64,000 nt of DNA. It comes from Tsuneonella amylolytica. GTDB taxonomy: Bacteria > Pseudomonadota > Alphaproteobacteria > Sphingomonadales > Sphingomonadaceae. Positions 42,052 through 52,525 of this stretch are shown piece after piece. Below the pieces are notes generated by a model. That model made no database searches. It saw only the letters and a list, made by a program, of their open reading frames with translations, and was not told where the DNA came from. Location of the stretch: contig NZ_CP032570.1 of NCBI RefSeq assembly GCF_003626915.1, forward strand, positions 620,001 through 684,000, read 5' to 3'. Every line of letters begins with the position of its first letter. Position 1 is the stretch's first letter. Both the position numbers and the translations under genes were made by a program.

Positions 42052-43368
42052 ATGGCCGACCTGTTTCCCGACAGCCTCCCCTCCCCCGTCTCGGACGAGC
42101 CGCGCGCGGGCGCGCCGCTGGCCGACCGGTTGCGGCCGCGGTCGCTGGACGAAGTGGTCGGGCAGGAGCATCTGACCGGGCCCGAAGGCGCAATCGGCCG
42201 GATGGTCGCTGCGGGGCGGCTGTCGAGCATGATCCTGTGGGGGCCGCCGGGGACCGGCAAGACCTCCACCGCCCGCCTGCTCGCCGATGCCGTGGGCATG
42301 CGCTTCGCCGCAATCAGCGCCGTGTTCAGCGGGGTCGCCGACCTCAAGAAGGCGTTCGCCGAGGCCGACAAGGCGGCGCAGGCCGGACAGCGCACGCTGC
42401 TGTTCGTGGACGAGATCCACCGCTTCAACCGCGCGCAGCAGGACGGCTTCCTGCCCTTCGTCGAGCGCGGCACCGTCACCCTCGTCGGCGCGACGACCGA
42501 GAACCCTAGCTTCGAACTCAACGCCGCATTGCTCAGCCGCGCGCAGGTGCTGATCCTGCACCGCCTCGACGCGGCGGCCCTCGGCCGGCTGCTCGACAAG
42601 GCCGAGGAGCTGGAGGGCCCGTTGCCCCTCACATCGGAAGCGCGCGAGGCGCTGGTCGCGAGCGCCGACGGCGACGGCCGGTTCCTGCTGAACCAGGCCG
42701 AGACGCTCTACGCCGCGAAGATCGATGCGCCGCTCGATCCTGCGGAACTCGGCAGCTTCCTGCAACGCCGCGTGGCGGTCTACGACAAGGACCGCGAGGG
42801 GCACTACAACCTCATCTCCGCATGGCACAAAGCCCTGCGCGGGTCGGACCCCGACGCCGCGCTCTACTACATGGCGCGCATGCTGGTGGCCGGCGAGGAG
42901 CCGCTGTTCGTGCTGCGCCGCCTGGTGCGCGCGGCGAGCGAGGACATCGGCCTCGCCGATCCGCAGGCGCTGGTCCAATGCCTCGCCGCCAATGATGCCT
43001 ACGACTTTCTCGGCAGTCCCGAGGGCGAACTCGCGATCGTGCAGGCGTGCCTCTATTGCGCCACCGCGCCCAAGTCGAACGCAGCCTATAAGGCGCAGAA
43101 GGCGGCGTGGCGGAGCGCGAAGGAGACCGGCAGCCTGATGCCGCCGGCCAACATCCTCAACGCCCCGACGAAGCTGATGAAGGACATCGGCTACGGCAAG
43201 GGCTACAGCTACGATCACGACACCGACGAAGGCTTCTCCGGCGACGACTACTGGCCCGCGGAGATGGACCGTCAGCGCTACTACGACCCGCCCGAGCGCG
43301 GGTTCGAGCGCGAGGTCAGGAAGCGGCTCGACTACTGGGCCAAGCTGCGCGCCGAACGACAGGGATGA
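42052..43368 (+). CDS. rarA: RarA/MgsA replication-associated AAA+ ATPase
   Basis: A 438-residue clamp-loader-like ATPase that acts at stalled replication forks. The Walker A loop is ILWGPPGTGKTSTARLL (about 62-78), Walker B LLFVDEIHRFNRAQQD, and sensor-type ATTENPSFELNAALLSR. The C-terminal tetramerisation region has LVRAASEDIGLADPQAL and KGYSYDHDTDEGFSGDDYWP, a RarA hallmark. The start MADLFPDS is the usual one. Its TGA overlaps the next ATG (ATGA). Confidence 0.95.
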   Translation: MADLFPDSLPSPVSDEPRAGAPLADRLRPRSLDEVVGQEHLTGPEGAIGRMVAAGRLSSMILWGPPGTGKTSTARLLADAVGMRFAAISAVFSGVADLKKAFAEADKAAQAGQRTLLFVDEIHRFNRAQQDGFLPFVERGTVTLVGATTENPSFELNAALLSRAQVLILHRLDAAALGRLLDKAEELEGPLPLTSEAREALVASADGDGRFLLNQAETLYAAKIDAPLDPAELGSFLQRRVAVYDKDREGHYNLISAWHKALRGSDPDAALYYMARMLVAGEEPLFVLRRLVRAASEDIGLADPQALVQCLAANDAYDFLGSPEGELAIVQACLYCATAPKSNAAYKAQKAAWRSAKETGSLMPPANILNAPTKLMKDIGYGKGYSYDHDTDEGFSGDDYWPAEMDRQRYYDPPERGFEREVRKRLDYWAKLRAERQG

Positions 43369-44240
43369 CGCCGGAGCGGTTCCGGCACTTCGCCGCGATC
43401 GACTGGTCGGGCGCGGCGGGGGAGCGCCATGCCGGCATCGCGCTCGCCATCTGCGAGCCCGGCGACGACGCCCCGCGCATCGTGCGGCCCGGGCACCGCT
43501 GGTCGCGGATGGAAGTCGCCGACTGGCTGCTTAAGGAAATGCCGGACGACACTCTGGTCGGGCTCGACATATCGGGGTCTCTCGCCTTGGACGACGTCGG
43601 GGCCTATTTTCCCGGCTGGGCGGCAAGTCCGAACGATGCGCGATCGCTATGGAGGCTCGTCGAGGAACTGAGTGCCGACGACCCGCATCTGGCGGCGACC
43701 GGTTTCGTCGACCATCCGGAGATCGCGCGTCATTTCCGCCGGCACGGCGGGCGTGAGGGCGACCTGTTCGGCGGGGGGATCGGGCGCTTGCGGGTCACCG
43801 AGCGGGTCGGCCAGATCGCGCTGGGGTGCCGCCCGACGAGCAACTTCAACCTCGTCGGGGCCAGTCAGGTCGGCAAGGCGAGCCTGACGGGCATGCGCGT
43901 GCTTCACCGGATCGACGGGGCAATCCCGATCTGGCCCTTCGATCCCGTGCCGGCGCAAGGTTCGCTTGCCGTCGAGATATACACGACCATCGCTGCCGTG
44001 GCGGCGGGTCGACCGCCCGGCCGGAGCAAGCTCAGGACCTTTGCCGAACTTGCCGAAGCGCTGGCAAACCTTGGCAGCAAGCCGGTGCGAGGGCGCGGGG
44101 GGATCGACGACCACCGCAGCGACGCCTTGCTTGCATCCGCGTGGCTGCGCACCGTCGCGCACGCAAGCGAGTACTGGTCCCCGCCCGCCATGACACCGGA
44201 GATCGCCCGAACCGAAGGATGGACCTTCGGCGCGCTTTGA
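43365..44240 (+). CDS. Predicted RNase H-like (DUF429-type) protein
   Basis: A 291-residue protein. Three acidic positions match an RNase H-like fold: Asp in FAAIDWSGAAG near the N-terminus, Asp in TLVGLDISGSLA around residue 70, and Asp residues in GIDDHRSDALLASAWLRTVA near the C-terminus, which is the closing pattern of the DUF429 predicted nuclease family. No membrane or signal segments. It overlaps rarA by ATGA, so it is translationally coupled and may act with RarA at damaged forks. Family assignment is by eye. Confidence 0.6.
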   Translation: MTPERFRHFAAIDWSGAAGERHAGIALAICEPGDDAPRIVRPGHRWSRMEVADWLLKEMPDDTLVGLDISGSLALDDVGAYFPGWAASPNDARSLWRLVEELSADDPHLAATGFVDHPEIARHFRRHGGREGDLFGGGIGRLRVTERVGQIALGCRPTSNFNLVGASQVGKASLTGMRVLHRIDGAIPIWPFDPVPAQGSLAVEIYTTIAAVAAGRPPGRSKLRTFAELAEALANLGSKPVRGRGGIDDHRSDALLASAWLRTVAHASEYWSPPAMTPEIARTEGWTFGAL

Positions 44241-44306
44241 CCGGCCCCTGCGCTCGGCTACTTGAGCACTGCGGTGGGTTGCCCTAAGGGCCGCTCCTCC
44301 ACGCGC

Positions 44307-44379
<73 letters not shown>

Positions 44380-44410
44380 CCGATCTTCCACGTTCGTGCG
44401 TTGACGAAGC

Positions 44411-45180
44411 GTGCGTATCGCGACCTACAACGTCAACGGGATCAATGGCCGCCTGCCGGTGTTGCTGCGCTGGCTGGAAGAGGCTTCGCCCGACGTCGTC
44501 TGCCTGCAGGAACTGAAGGCACCGGACGATGCCTTTCCCGCCGCCGCGCTCCGCGACTTGGGATACGATGCAATCTGGCACGGGCAGAGCCGGTGGAACG
44601 GCGTCGCCATCGCCAGCCGGGTGGGCGAAATCCACGAGACCCGCTGGGGCTTGCCGGGCGATCCCGACGACCGACAGAGCCGCTATCTCGAGGCGGCCGT
44701 GAACGGCGTTCTGATCGGCGCGCTGTACCTCCCCAACGGCAACCCCCGCCCGGGACCCAAGTTCGACTACAAGATGCGCTGGTTCGCGCGGCTCGCCCAG
44801 CATGCGCGGAGCCTGCTCGACAGCGGGTTGCCGGTCATGCTGGCGGGGGACTTCAACGTGATGCCGACCGCGCTCGACGTCTACAAGCCCGAACGCTGGA
44901 CCGACGACGCGCTGTTCGCACCCGAAGTCCGCGCGGCATGGGCCAGTCTCGTGGCGCAGGGGTGGATCGACGCGATCCGCACGGTTCATCCCGATGCGCC
45001 GATGTACACGTTCTGGAAGTACTGGCGGCAATCGTTCGAGCGCGACGCGGGCCTGCGCATCGACCATTTCCTACTGTCGCCGCCGCTGGCGAAGCGATTG
45101 GAGGCGGCCGGTGTCGATCGGACCCCCCGCGGGTGGGAGAAGACCAGCGACCACGCGCCGGCCTGGATCGAACTTTCCGG

Positions 45181-45184
<4 letters not shown>
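44411..45184 (+). CDS. xth: Exodeoxyribonuclease III
   Basis: A 257-residue apurinic/apyrimidinic endonuclease and 3'-5' exonuclease of base excision repair. The start is [18 protein letters not shown]. Metal and catalytic residues sit in VCLQELKAP (Glu), [11 protein letters not shown] (Asp, Asn) and [11 protein letters not shown] (Asp, His), with LRIDHFLLS. It lies 31 bases after tRNA-Thr. The TAG is shared with fumC through a CTAG. Confidence 0.94.
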
Positions 45185-46557
<1,373 letters not shown>

Positions 46558-46612
46558 GAAGGGAAACTGGTCTCGCCGGCAGCCATTCGCAAGGAGCGGC
46601 CCGGCCAAAACC

Positions 46613-47545
46613 TCAGACCGGCGGCGCGACCTTGCGGTGATATGCGTCCATCAGGGCGCCGCTGTACGCGCGGTGGGTGTCGGTCATACGGTGGCAACCC
46701 GCAGCCGACGGCGCGATCCCGAGCGACGCCGACGGGGTGAACGTCATCTCGCCGAAATAGATGCCGTCCACGCCGTTGTAGAGGTCCACCCTGACGTAGT
46801 CGAACGGCCGCGAGAGCGCCGCTGCGATGGCGGCCATCTCCTCCATCCGGCTGCGCTCGGGCCAGATCACGCTGGCTGGCGGGACCAGTCCGTCGCCGTC
46901 ATGCAGGGGCGAGAAGCCGGGCAGCCGCATCACCCGGCTCCACCGCTCGCCGAACCGGGCGTGGTCGATCTGGCACAGGATCGGCTCGCCGTAGATGCAA
47001 TGGAACTTGAAATCGTCGGGCGTTCCGTCGCCCGGGGTGGGGACCAGCCGTTCGACGACGACGCGTTTGGGCATTCCGAAATACTGCATTTCGCGCATGA
47101 CGAGCGCGTAGTCGCGGCTGGCCAGATCGAACAACTGGTGCAGCTCTTCGTCCCTGACGGGGTGCTTGAGAAATACGGTGCCGCCGCTCGCCTGCGCAGG
47201 CTTGGCGACCGCGTCGCGGCCGATGAACGGCGCCAGTCGCTCCGCAAGGGCTGCCGGCGACGACACGCCGTCCATCGAAATCACGGCGAGCGTTTCAGGA
47301 ACGCGCAGGTCCGGGTACAGCGAGGCCGCCGCAACCTTGGCCGTGCTCTTGTCCACCAGCGATCGTTGAAGCGCCGACCAATCCGGCCGGATCATCCGCA
47401 TGAAGATGAGGTCGTTGATCAGTGCGTCCCGGTTCTCCGGCGGGAGCGGATCGCGCCCGAACTTCTCGACGAACATCGCCGCGACAGCAGCGTAATTGTC
47501 GGCAGGATCGAGGTCCGTCTGGTTCTGCATCGCCACGGTTGTCAC
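46613..47545 (-). CDS. TupA-like ATP-grasp protein
   Basis: A 310-residue protein of the TupA-like ATP-grasp family. Core pieces are [36 protein letters not shown] (nucleotide-binding strand and Lys), [15 protein letters not shown] and [26 protein letters not shown], the metal-binding end of the domain. TupA-like proteins ligate an amino group in polysaccharide or teichuronopeptide synthesis, but no polysaccharide cluster is nearby. The GTG at 47545 is used; the ATG at 47530 is equally possible. Substrate unknown. Confidence 0.78.
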   Translation of the reverse strand: MTTVAMQNQTDLDPADNYAAVAAMFVEKFGRDPLPPENRDALINDLIFMRMIRPDWSALQRSLVDKSTAKVAAASLYPDLRVPETLAVISMDGVSSPAALAERLAPFIGRDAVAKPAQASGGTVFLKHPVRDEELHQLFDLASRDYALVMREMQYFGMPKRVVVERLVPTPGDGTPDDFKFHCIYGEPILCQIDHARFGERWSRVMRLPGFSPLHDGDGLVPPASVIWPERSRMEEMAAIAAALSRPFDYVRVDLYNGVDGIYFGEMTFTPSASLGIAPSAAGCHRMTDTHRAYSGALMDAYHRKVAPPV

Positions 47546-47585
47546 CCGACCTTTCCGGACGAAAGCCGTCCGCTACGACACTTCT

Positions 47586-48038
47586 CTACCCCCGCCCGCG
47601 GTAGGAAGCCACGCCTTGATCGGGCACCCACAGTCCCTCGGGCGCGGCGCCGGTTTGCCAAAACACGTCGATCGGGATGCCGCCGCGCGGGTACCAGTAT
47701 CCGCCGATGCGGAGCCAGCGGGGCTGCATTTCCTCGGCAAGGCGCTGGCCGATGCCGACGGTCACGTCCTCGTGAAAGCCGCAGTGGTTGCGAAAGCTGC
47801 CCAGGAACAGCTTGAGGCTCTTCGACTCGACGATCGTCTCGCCGGGGGCGTAGTCGATCACGAGGTGCGCGAAATCGGGCTGGCCGGTGACCGGGCAGAG
47901 CGAGGTGAATTCGGGCGCGGCGAAGCGCACCATGTAGAGCGTGCCGGCGCGCGGGTTGGGCACGTAGTCGAGGACGGCTTCTTCGGGAGAGGCCGGCAGC
48001 GTGCTCGTCTGGCCGAGGTGGAGAGGTGTGTCGCTCAT
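47586..48038 (-). CDS. queF: 7-cyano-7-deazaguanine reductase (QueF, short type)
   Basis: A 150-residue unimodular QueF that reduces preQ0 to preQ1 in queuosine synthesis with NADPH. Cys48 in [13 protein letters not shown] forms the thioimide and Asp55 is the conserved acid. [20 protein letters not shown] is the substrate-binding T-fold motif (ESKSLK). The ATG at 48038 gives the usual length. It precedes the TupA-like gene on the same strand by 40 bases. Confidence 0.95.
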   Translation of the reverse strand: MSDTPLHLGQTSTLPASPEEAVLDYVPNPRAGTLYMVRFAAPEFTSLCPVTGQPDFAHLVIDYAPGETIVESKSLKLFLGSFRNHCGFHEDVTVGIGQRLAEEMQPRWLRIGGYWYPRGGIPIDVFWQTGAAPEGLWVPDQGVASYRGRG

Positions 48039-48145
48039 GCCGCGCATCTGGCGCGAAAAACGCCTCGCCGCAAGGAGCCGGTGGACAGCGCCAATTCAGT
48101 GCCTATTCAGCGCGTCCGACGCTTGGATTGCGCCCTACCGGAACG

Positions 48146-49327
48146 ATGAAACTTTTCGCCCACGCCAGTCTGATCGCGATCGCGGTATCCGCGGCGGCCG
48201 CCGCCGCTCAGGACGTGCCGCAACCCGCGCCGACGAGCCCCGGCGGCTTCCGGCTGCCGACGACGCCGACGCCCACGCCGAACGACGTGCAGGGTCCGGT
48301 CGATCCCGATGCGCCGATCCTGACCCGCCCGCGCGCTGCGCCGACCCCCACGCCGACCCCGCGTGCGGTACCGACACCCACCCCCACGCCCGAACCGCGC
48401 CCCGTGCCGCGCGCCGCACCCGCGCCCACCCCCGCCCCGCGCAGCACGCAGGCGCCCGGCAGCACCCTGCCCCCGCGCTTCACCCCGCCCGCCGCGCCGA
48501 CCGCGCAGGAATCGGCCGAGGCGACCGCGACCTCGGCGGAGCTCTTTCCCGACGATCCCACGGTCGCGGCGTCCGAACCCGCGCTGCCGGTGCCGGGCGC
48601 GGCCGTTCCCCCCGCCGCGACGGCCCCGGCGGAAGATGAAGGCGGATCGTACGGCTGGCTGCTCGCGCTTGCCGGGCTGGCGGCGGCGGCCGGCGCGGGC
48701 GCTGTGTGGTGGCGCAGACGCTCAGAGCGCCCGGTCGCGCCCGCGATCATCGAACCGCCGCGGATCGTCCCGCCGGTTCCCGCTGGCGCGCCCGCTCCTG
48801 CCGCCAAGGCAGCGGCTGCCGCATCGCCTGCGGCGCCCGCCGCCACCCCTGGGCCCCAGCTGCGGATCGATGCGCGGGCGATCAAGCTGTCGCGCAGCAT
48901 GATGTTCGCGACATTGTCATACGAACTCATCGTCACCAACCGGTCGTCCCGCGCGCTGGAGGGCGTGCGCTTCGGCGGCGATCTCGTGACCGCGCACGCA
49001 CGCATCCCGACGAACCAGCAGCTCGCCGACCCGGCGGTGCCGCTGGCGCCGATGAAGGACATCGAGCGGCTCGAACCCGGCGAGAGTGCGCGGCTGGCGG
49101 GCGAACTGCGTCTGCCGGTCGCCCAGATCCGCCCGATCCCGCACGGCAGGGCGGTCGTCTATGTTCCGCTGTTGAGGGTGCGCGCCGAATCGGCCGGCAT
49201 GGAGCCGGTGGCAAGGACGTTCGTCGTCGGGCTGCTGCCGCAGGCGCCGGGCCAGAACCTCCAGCCTTTCCGGCTCGACGAAATGCCGCAGACCTACAGC
49301 GCCGTCGGGCAGAAACCGCTCGATTGA
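48146..49327 (+). CDS. Secreted Pro/Thr-rich membrane-anchored protein, unknown function
   Basis: A 393-residue protein. A signal peptide (MKLFAHASLIAIAVSAAAAAAQD) is followed by a low-complexity Pro/Thr/Ala region with TPTPTPRAVPTPTPTPEP runs (about 45-130). A membrane helix (GWLLALAGLAAAAGAGAVWW) and an Arg-rich stop-transfer come next, then a globular C-terminal domain with beta pattern (LRIDARAIKLSRSMMFATLSYELIVTNRSS...). The C-terminal domain should be cytoplasmic, the Pro-rich stretch periplasmic. I recognise no family. GGAA lies before the ATG. Confidence 0.7.
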   Translation: MKLFAHASLIAIAVSAAAAAAQDVPQPAPTSPGGFRLPTTPTPTPNDVQGPVDPDAPILTRPRAAPTPTPTPRAVPTPTPTPEPRPVPRAAPAPTPAPRSTQAPGSTLPPRFTPPAAPTAQESAEATATSAELFPDDPTVAASEPALPVPGAAVPPAATAPAEDEGGSYGWLLALAGLAAAAGAGAVWWRRRSERPVAPAIIEPPRIVPPVPAGAPAPAAKAAAAASPAAPAATPGPQLRIDARAIKLSRSMMFATLSYELIVTNRSSRALEGVRFGGDLVTAHARIPTNQQLADPAVPLAPMKDIERLEPGESARLAGELRLPVAQIRPIPHGRAVVYVPLLRVRAESAGMEPVARTFVVGLLPQAPGQNLQPFRLDEMPQTYSAVGQKPLD

Positions 49328-49381
49328 CGGGCGCAAGAGGCGGCTCGACGCGCGGCGACGCCGCCGCTAGCGTCCCTGCCC

Positions 49382-50227
49382 ATGGATAGCCTCGTTACGA
49401 CCGACTGGCTGGCGCGCGAACTCGGCGCCGGCGACCTCGTGGTGCTCGACGCCACGCGCCACCTCCCCGTCGCGGGCCGGGATGCGGAAGCCGATTTTCG
49501 CGCAGGCCACATTCCGGGCGCGCGCTTCCTCGACCTCGGCCGCCTCGCCGACCCGCATTCGCCCGTCGGCTACACGCTCCCCGGGCACACGCAGGCCGCG
49601 ACCGTGTTCGGCTCGCTCGGGCTGCACCGCGATACGCGGATCGTGATCTACGACGACAGCGACGTGAAGACTTCCGCGCGGGCGTGGCTGATCCTCACCG
49701 GCTATGGTTTCGGGCGGGTGGCGATCCTGGACGGGGGCCTCGCCACCTGGCGGGCGGAGGGCCGGCCGCTCGAAACCGGAGACAGCGCGGGCGAGCCCGT
49801 CCTCGTCCGGCCCGCCGACTTCGACCGCCCGGTGCGCCGCAAGGAGGACATGCGCGAGAATCTCGAAACCCATGCCGAGCAGGCCGTGGACGCGCGCGAT
49901 GCCGGCCGCTTCACGGGCGAGACTGTCGACACCGTCCACAATTTGCCCGGCGGGCACATTCCGGGCGCGCGCAACGTCTTTTTCCGCGATCTCTATGCCG
50001 AAGATGGCACCCTGCGCCCGGCGCCGGACCTGCGCGCCGTGTTCGAGACGGCCGGGGTCGACCTTGTCCGCCCGATCGTCGCCTATTGCGGCAGCGGGGT
50101 GACGGCGTCGGTCCTCCTGTTCGCGCTGCACCGCATGGGGATCGAGGACGCCGCGCTCTACGACGGCAGCTGGGCCGAGTGGGGTGCCGACATGACTACA
50201 CCCAAGGCGAAGGGCCCGGCCGCCTGA
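49382..50227 (+). CDS. sseA: 3-mercaptopyruvate sulfurtransferase
   Basis: A 281-residue two-rhodanese-domain enzyme. The active cysteine is in IVAYCGSGVTAS near the C-terminus; the CGSGVTA loop marks mercaptopyruvate in place of thiosulfate as donor. Both domains have the rhodanese HIPGARFLDL and HIPGARNVFF repeats. It is followed by metC after 1 base, so cysteine/methionine sulfur chemistry is the likely context. Confidence 0.92.
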   Translation: MDSLVTTDWLARELGAGDLVVLDATRHLPVAGRDAEADFRAGHIPGARFLDLGRLADPHSPVGYTLPGHTQAATVFGSLGLHRDTRIVIYDDSDVKTSARAWLILTGYGFGRVAILDGGLATWRAEGRPLETGDSAGEPVLVRPADFDRPVRRKEDMRENLETHAEQAVDARDAGRFTGETVDTVHNLPGGHIPGARNVFFRDLYAEDGTLRPAPDLRAVFETAGVDLVRPIVAYCGSGVTASVLLFALHRMGIEDAALYDGSWAEWGADMTTPKAKGPAA

Positions 50228-50228
50228 T

Positions 50229-51425
50229 ATGGCCGGCGACGTCAAGCCAGCCACCCGCGTCGTCGAGGCCGGTCGCCGCGTGGAATGGACCGGCGCGGTC
50301 GTCAATCCGCCGGTCTGGCGGGCGAGCACGCACCTCTATGCCGACAGCGCCGACCTCAAGCGCGGGCGGCCCAACGAGGATGGTCACTTCTACTACGGCC
50401 GCCGCGGCACGCCGACGCAATGGGCGCTCGCCGATGCGATCACGGGCCTCGAACCCGGTGCCGCGGGCACGGTGCTCTACCCCAGCGGCGTCGCGGCCAT
50501 CGCGGGCGCGCTGTTGGCGGTGCTCCGCCCCGGCGACACGCTGCTGGTCACCGACAACGCCTACGAACCCACACGGACGATGGCGACCGGGCTGCTCGGT
50601 CGGTTCGGGGTGAGGGCGCGGTTCTTCGACCCGCTCGACATCGCGGGGTACCGCGCGGCGCTGAAGGACGGCGCGCGCTGCGTGATGCTGGAAAGCCCCG
50701 GCAGCCTGACGATGGAAGTGTGCGACGTGCCGGCCCTCGCCGCCCTTGCGCGCGAGCATGGTGCGGTCTCGGTCATCGACAACACCTGGGCGAGCCCGCT
50801 CGGCTTCGCGGCCCTCGCGCACGGTTGCGACATTGCGGTGATGAGCCTCACGAAGCATGTCGGCGGCCATTCCGACCTCATGATGGGCTCTGCCAGCGCG
50901 GGCGAACCGTGGCACGGCAGGCTGCGCCAGACCGCGCAGGCACTGGGTCACGTGGTCTCGCCCGACGACGCCGCGCTTGCGCTGAGGGGTCTGCGCACGA
51001 TGGCGGTCCGCCTCGAGCGCAGCACCGCGAGCGCGCTCGAGATCGCGCGCTGGCTGGAAGGCCGTAGCGAGGTCGCGCGCGTGCTGTGCCCGATGCTGCC
51101 GGGCGCGCCGGGCCACGATCTCTGGACCCGCGACTTCACCGGTGGGTGCGGTTTGCTGAGCTTCGTGCTCGCCGAGCGTGACGAAGCCGCCCGTGCGCGG
51201 CTGATCGACGCGCTGCGGCTGTTCGGCATCGGTTATTCGTGGGGGGGCTTCGAAAGTCTCGCCATCCCTTTCGATCCCGCCCCCATCCGCACCGAAGGGC
51301 GCTGGCCGCCCGCCGGTTTGGCAGCCGAGGACCGGCTGGGTATCAGGCTGTCGATCGGGCTCGAGGATGCCGGCGATCTCGTCGCCGATCTCGACCGGGC
51401 CTTTGCCGCGATGGAGCAGGAATGA
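50229..51425 (+). CDS. metC: Cystathionine beta-lyase
   Basis: A 398-residue PLP enzyme of the Cys/Met metabolism family. It carries YYGRRGTPTQWALADAI, VLYPSGVAAIAGALLAVL, VIDNTWASP and the PLP lysine in VMSLTKHVGGHSDLMMG. It probably splits cystathionine to homocysteine. It starts one base after the sseA stop and overlaps the mechanosensitive channel gene by ATGA, so all three are one operon. Confidence 0.93.
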   Translation: MAGDVKPATRVVEAGRRVEWTGAVVNPPVWRASTHLYADSADLKRGRPNEDGHFYYGRRGTPTQWALADAITGLEPGAAGTVLYPSGVAAIAGALLAVLRPGDTLLVTDNAYEPTRTMATGLLGRFGVRARFFDPLDIAGYRAALKDGARCVMLESPGSLTMEVCDVPALAALAREHGAVSVIDNTWASPLGFAALAHGCDIAVMSLTKHVGGHSDLMMGSASAGEPWHGRLRQTAQALGHVVSPDDAALALRGLRTMAVRLERSTASALEIARWLEGRSEVARVLCPMLPGAPGHDLWTRDFTGGCGLLSFVLAERDEAARARLIDALRLFGIGYSWGGFESLAIPFDPAPIRTEGRWPPAGLAAEDRLGIRLSIGLEDAGDLVADLDRAFAAMEQE

Positions 51426-52525
51426 CCGCCTTACCGCTGCCGACCGACAGCGCCGCCCCCTCGGACGCCGCCACCGCGATGGCGACCGCAGCCGTCACCC
51501 CGGTTCCCAGCCCCTCGCCGGTCGAAACCGAAGCGGGAGTGAAGGCGGCGGAAGGCATCCGCGACGTCGTGGCCGAACAGGGGGGCGGCGCGGCGGCCGG
51601 TATCGTCGACACGCTCGACAGTATCGCGATCGACGTCGGCAAGTTCCACGTATCGCTGTGGGATGCGATCGTCGTCGCGCTCGTGCTGCTGGCCGTCTGG
51701 GCGCTCGCCTTCTTCCTCGCCCGCGGATCGCGCAAGCTGCTGCGACGGATGACCAAGCTCGACCTCACCCAGCGGCTGCTCGCCGAAAAGCTAGTCACGA
51801 TCGCGGTCTGGGCCATCGCGATCCTGATGGGGATCGACATCCTCGGCATCGATCTTACCGCGCTGGCGGTGTTCTCGGGCGCGTTCGGCCTCGCGATCGG
51901 TTTCGGCCTGCAGAAGACCTTCGGCAACCTGATCGCCGGTATCATCCTGCTGATGGACCGTTCGATCAAGCCGGGCGACGTCATCGCGATCGCCGATTCG
52001 AGCGGGGCGATGACCTTCGGCCAGATTCGCAAGATCGGCATCCGTGCGGTGTCGCTGACCACACGCGACCAGCGCGAATACCTGATCCCGAACGAGAACT
52101 TGATGGTCAACCAGGTCGAGAACTGGTCCTATTCCTCGAAGAACGTCCGCATCCAGGTCCCGGTCGGCGTCTCGTATTCCTGCGACCTGAAGCTCGCCGA
52201 GAAACTGATGCTGGAAGCCGCCAGGAGCGCCACCCGCGTGCTCACGACGCCGCCGCCGACGGTGTGGCTGGATGCCTACGCCGACAGTTCGGTCAATTTC
52301 GTGATCCATTGCTGGATCGACGATCCGGAGGAAGGGACCGGCAACGTCCGCTCCGATGTGCTGAAGCGGCTGTGGGACCTGTTCGCCGAGGCGGGGGTCG
52401 AAATTCCCTTCCCCCAGCGCGACATCAACCTACGCGACAGCGCGCAATTCCAGCAGCTCGTCGCCGCGATCGCCCAGAGGGTGGAAAAGCCGGGCGCTGC
52501 CGACGAGGACGCCCCGCCGGCCTAG
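51422..52525 (+). CDS. MscS family mechanosensitive channel
   Basis: A 367-residue small-conductance mechanosensitive channel of the MscS fold. A Pro/Ala-rich N-terminal stretch of about 75 residues precedes three membrane helices (about 80-102, 120-140, 141-165). The pore helix shows FSGAFGLAIGFGLQKTFGNLIAGI, and the beta domain begins IKPGDVIAI. It should gate under osmotic downshock. The start overlaps metC (ATGA). Its TAG is shared with the convergent epimerase through CTAG. Confidence 0.93.
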   Translation: MTALPLPTDSAAPSDAATAMATAAVTPVPSPSPVETEAGVKAAEGIRDVVAEQGGGAAAGIVDTLDSIAIDVGKFHVSLWDAIVVALVLLAVWALAFFLARGSRKLLRRMTKLDLTQRLLAEKLVTIAVWAIAILMGIDILGIDLTALAVFSGAFGLAIGFGLQKTFGNLIAGIILLMDRSIKPGDVIAIADSSGAMTFGQIRKIGIRAVSLTTRDQREYLIPNENLMVNQVENWSYSSKNVRIQVPVGVSYSCDLKLAEKLMLEAARSATRVLTTPPPTVWLDAYADSSVNFVIHCWIDDPEEGTGNVRSDVLKRLWDLFAEAGVEIPFPQRDINLRDSAQFQQLVAAIAQRVEKPGAADEDAPPA

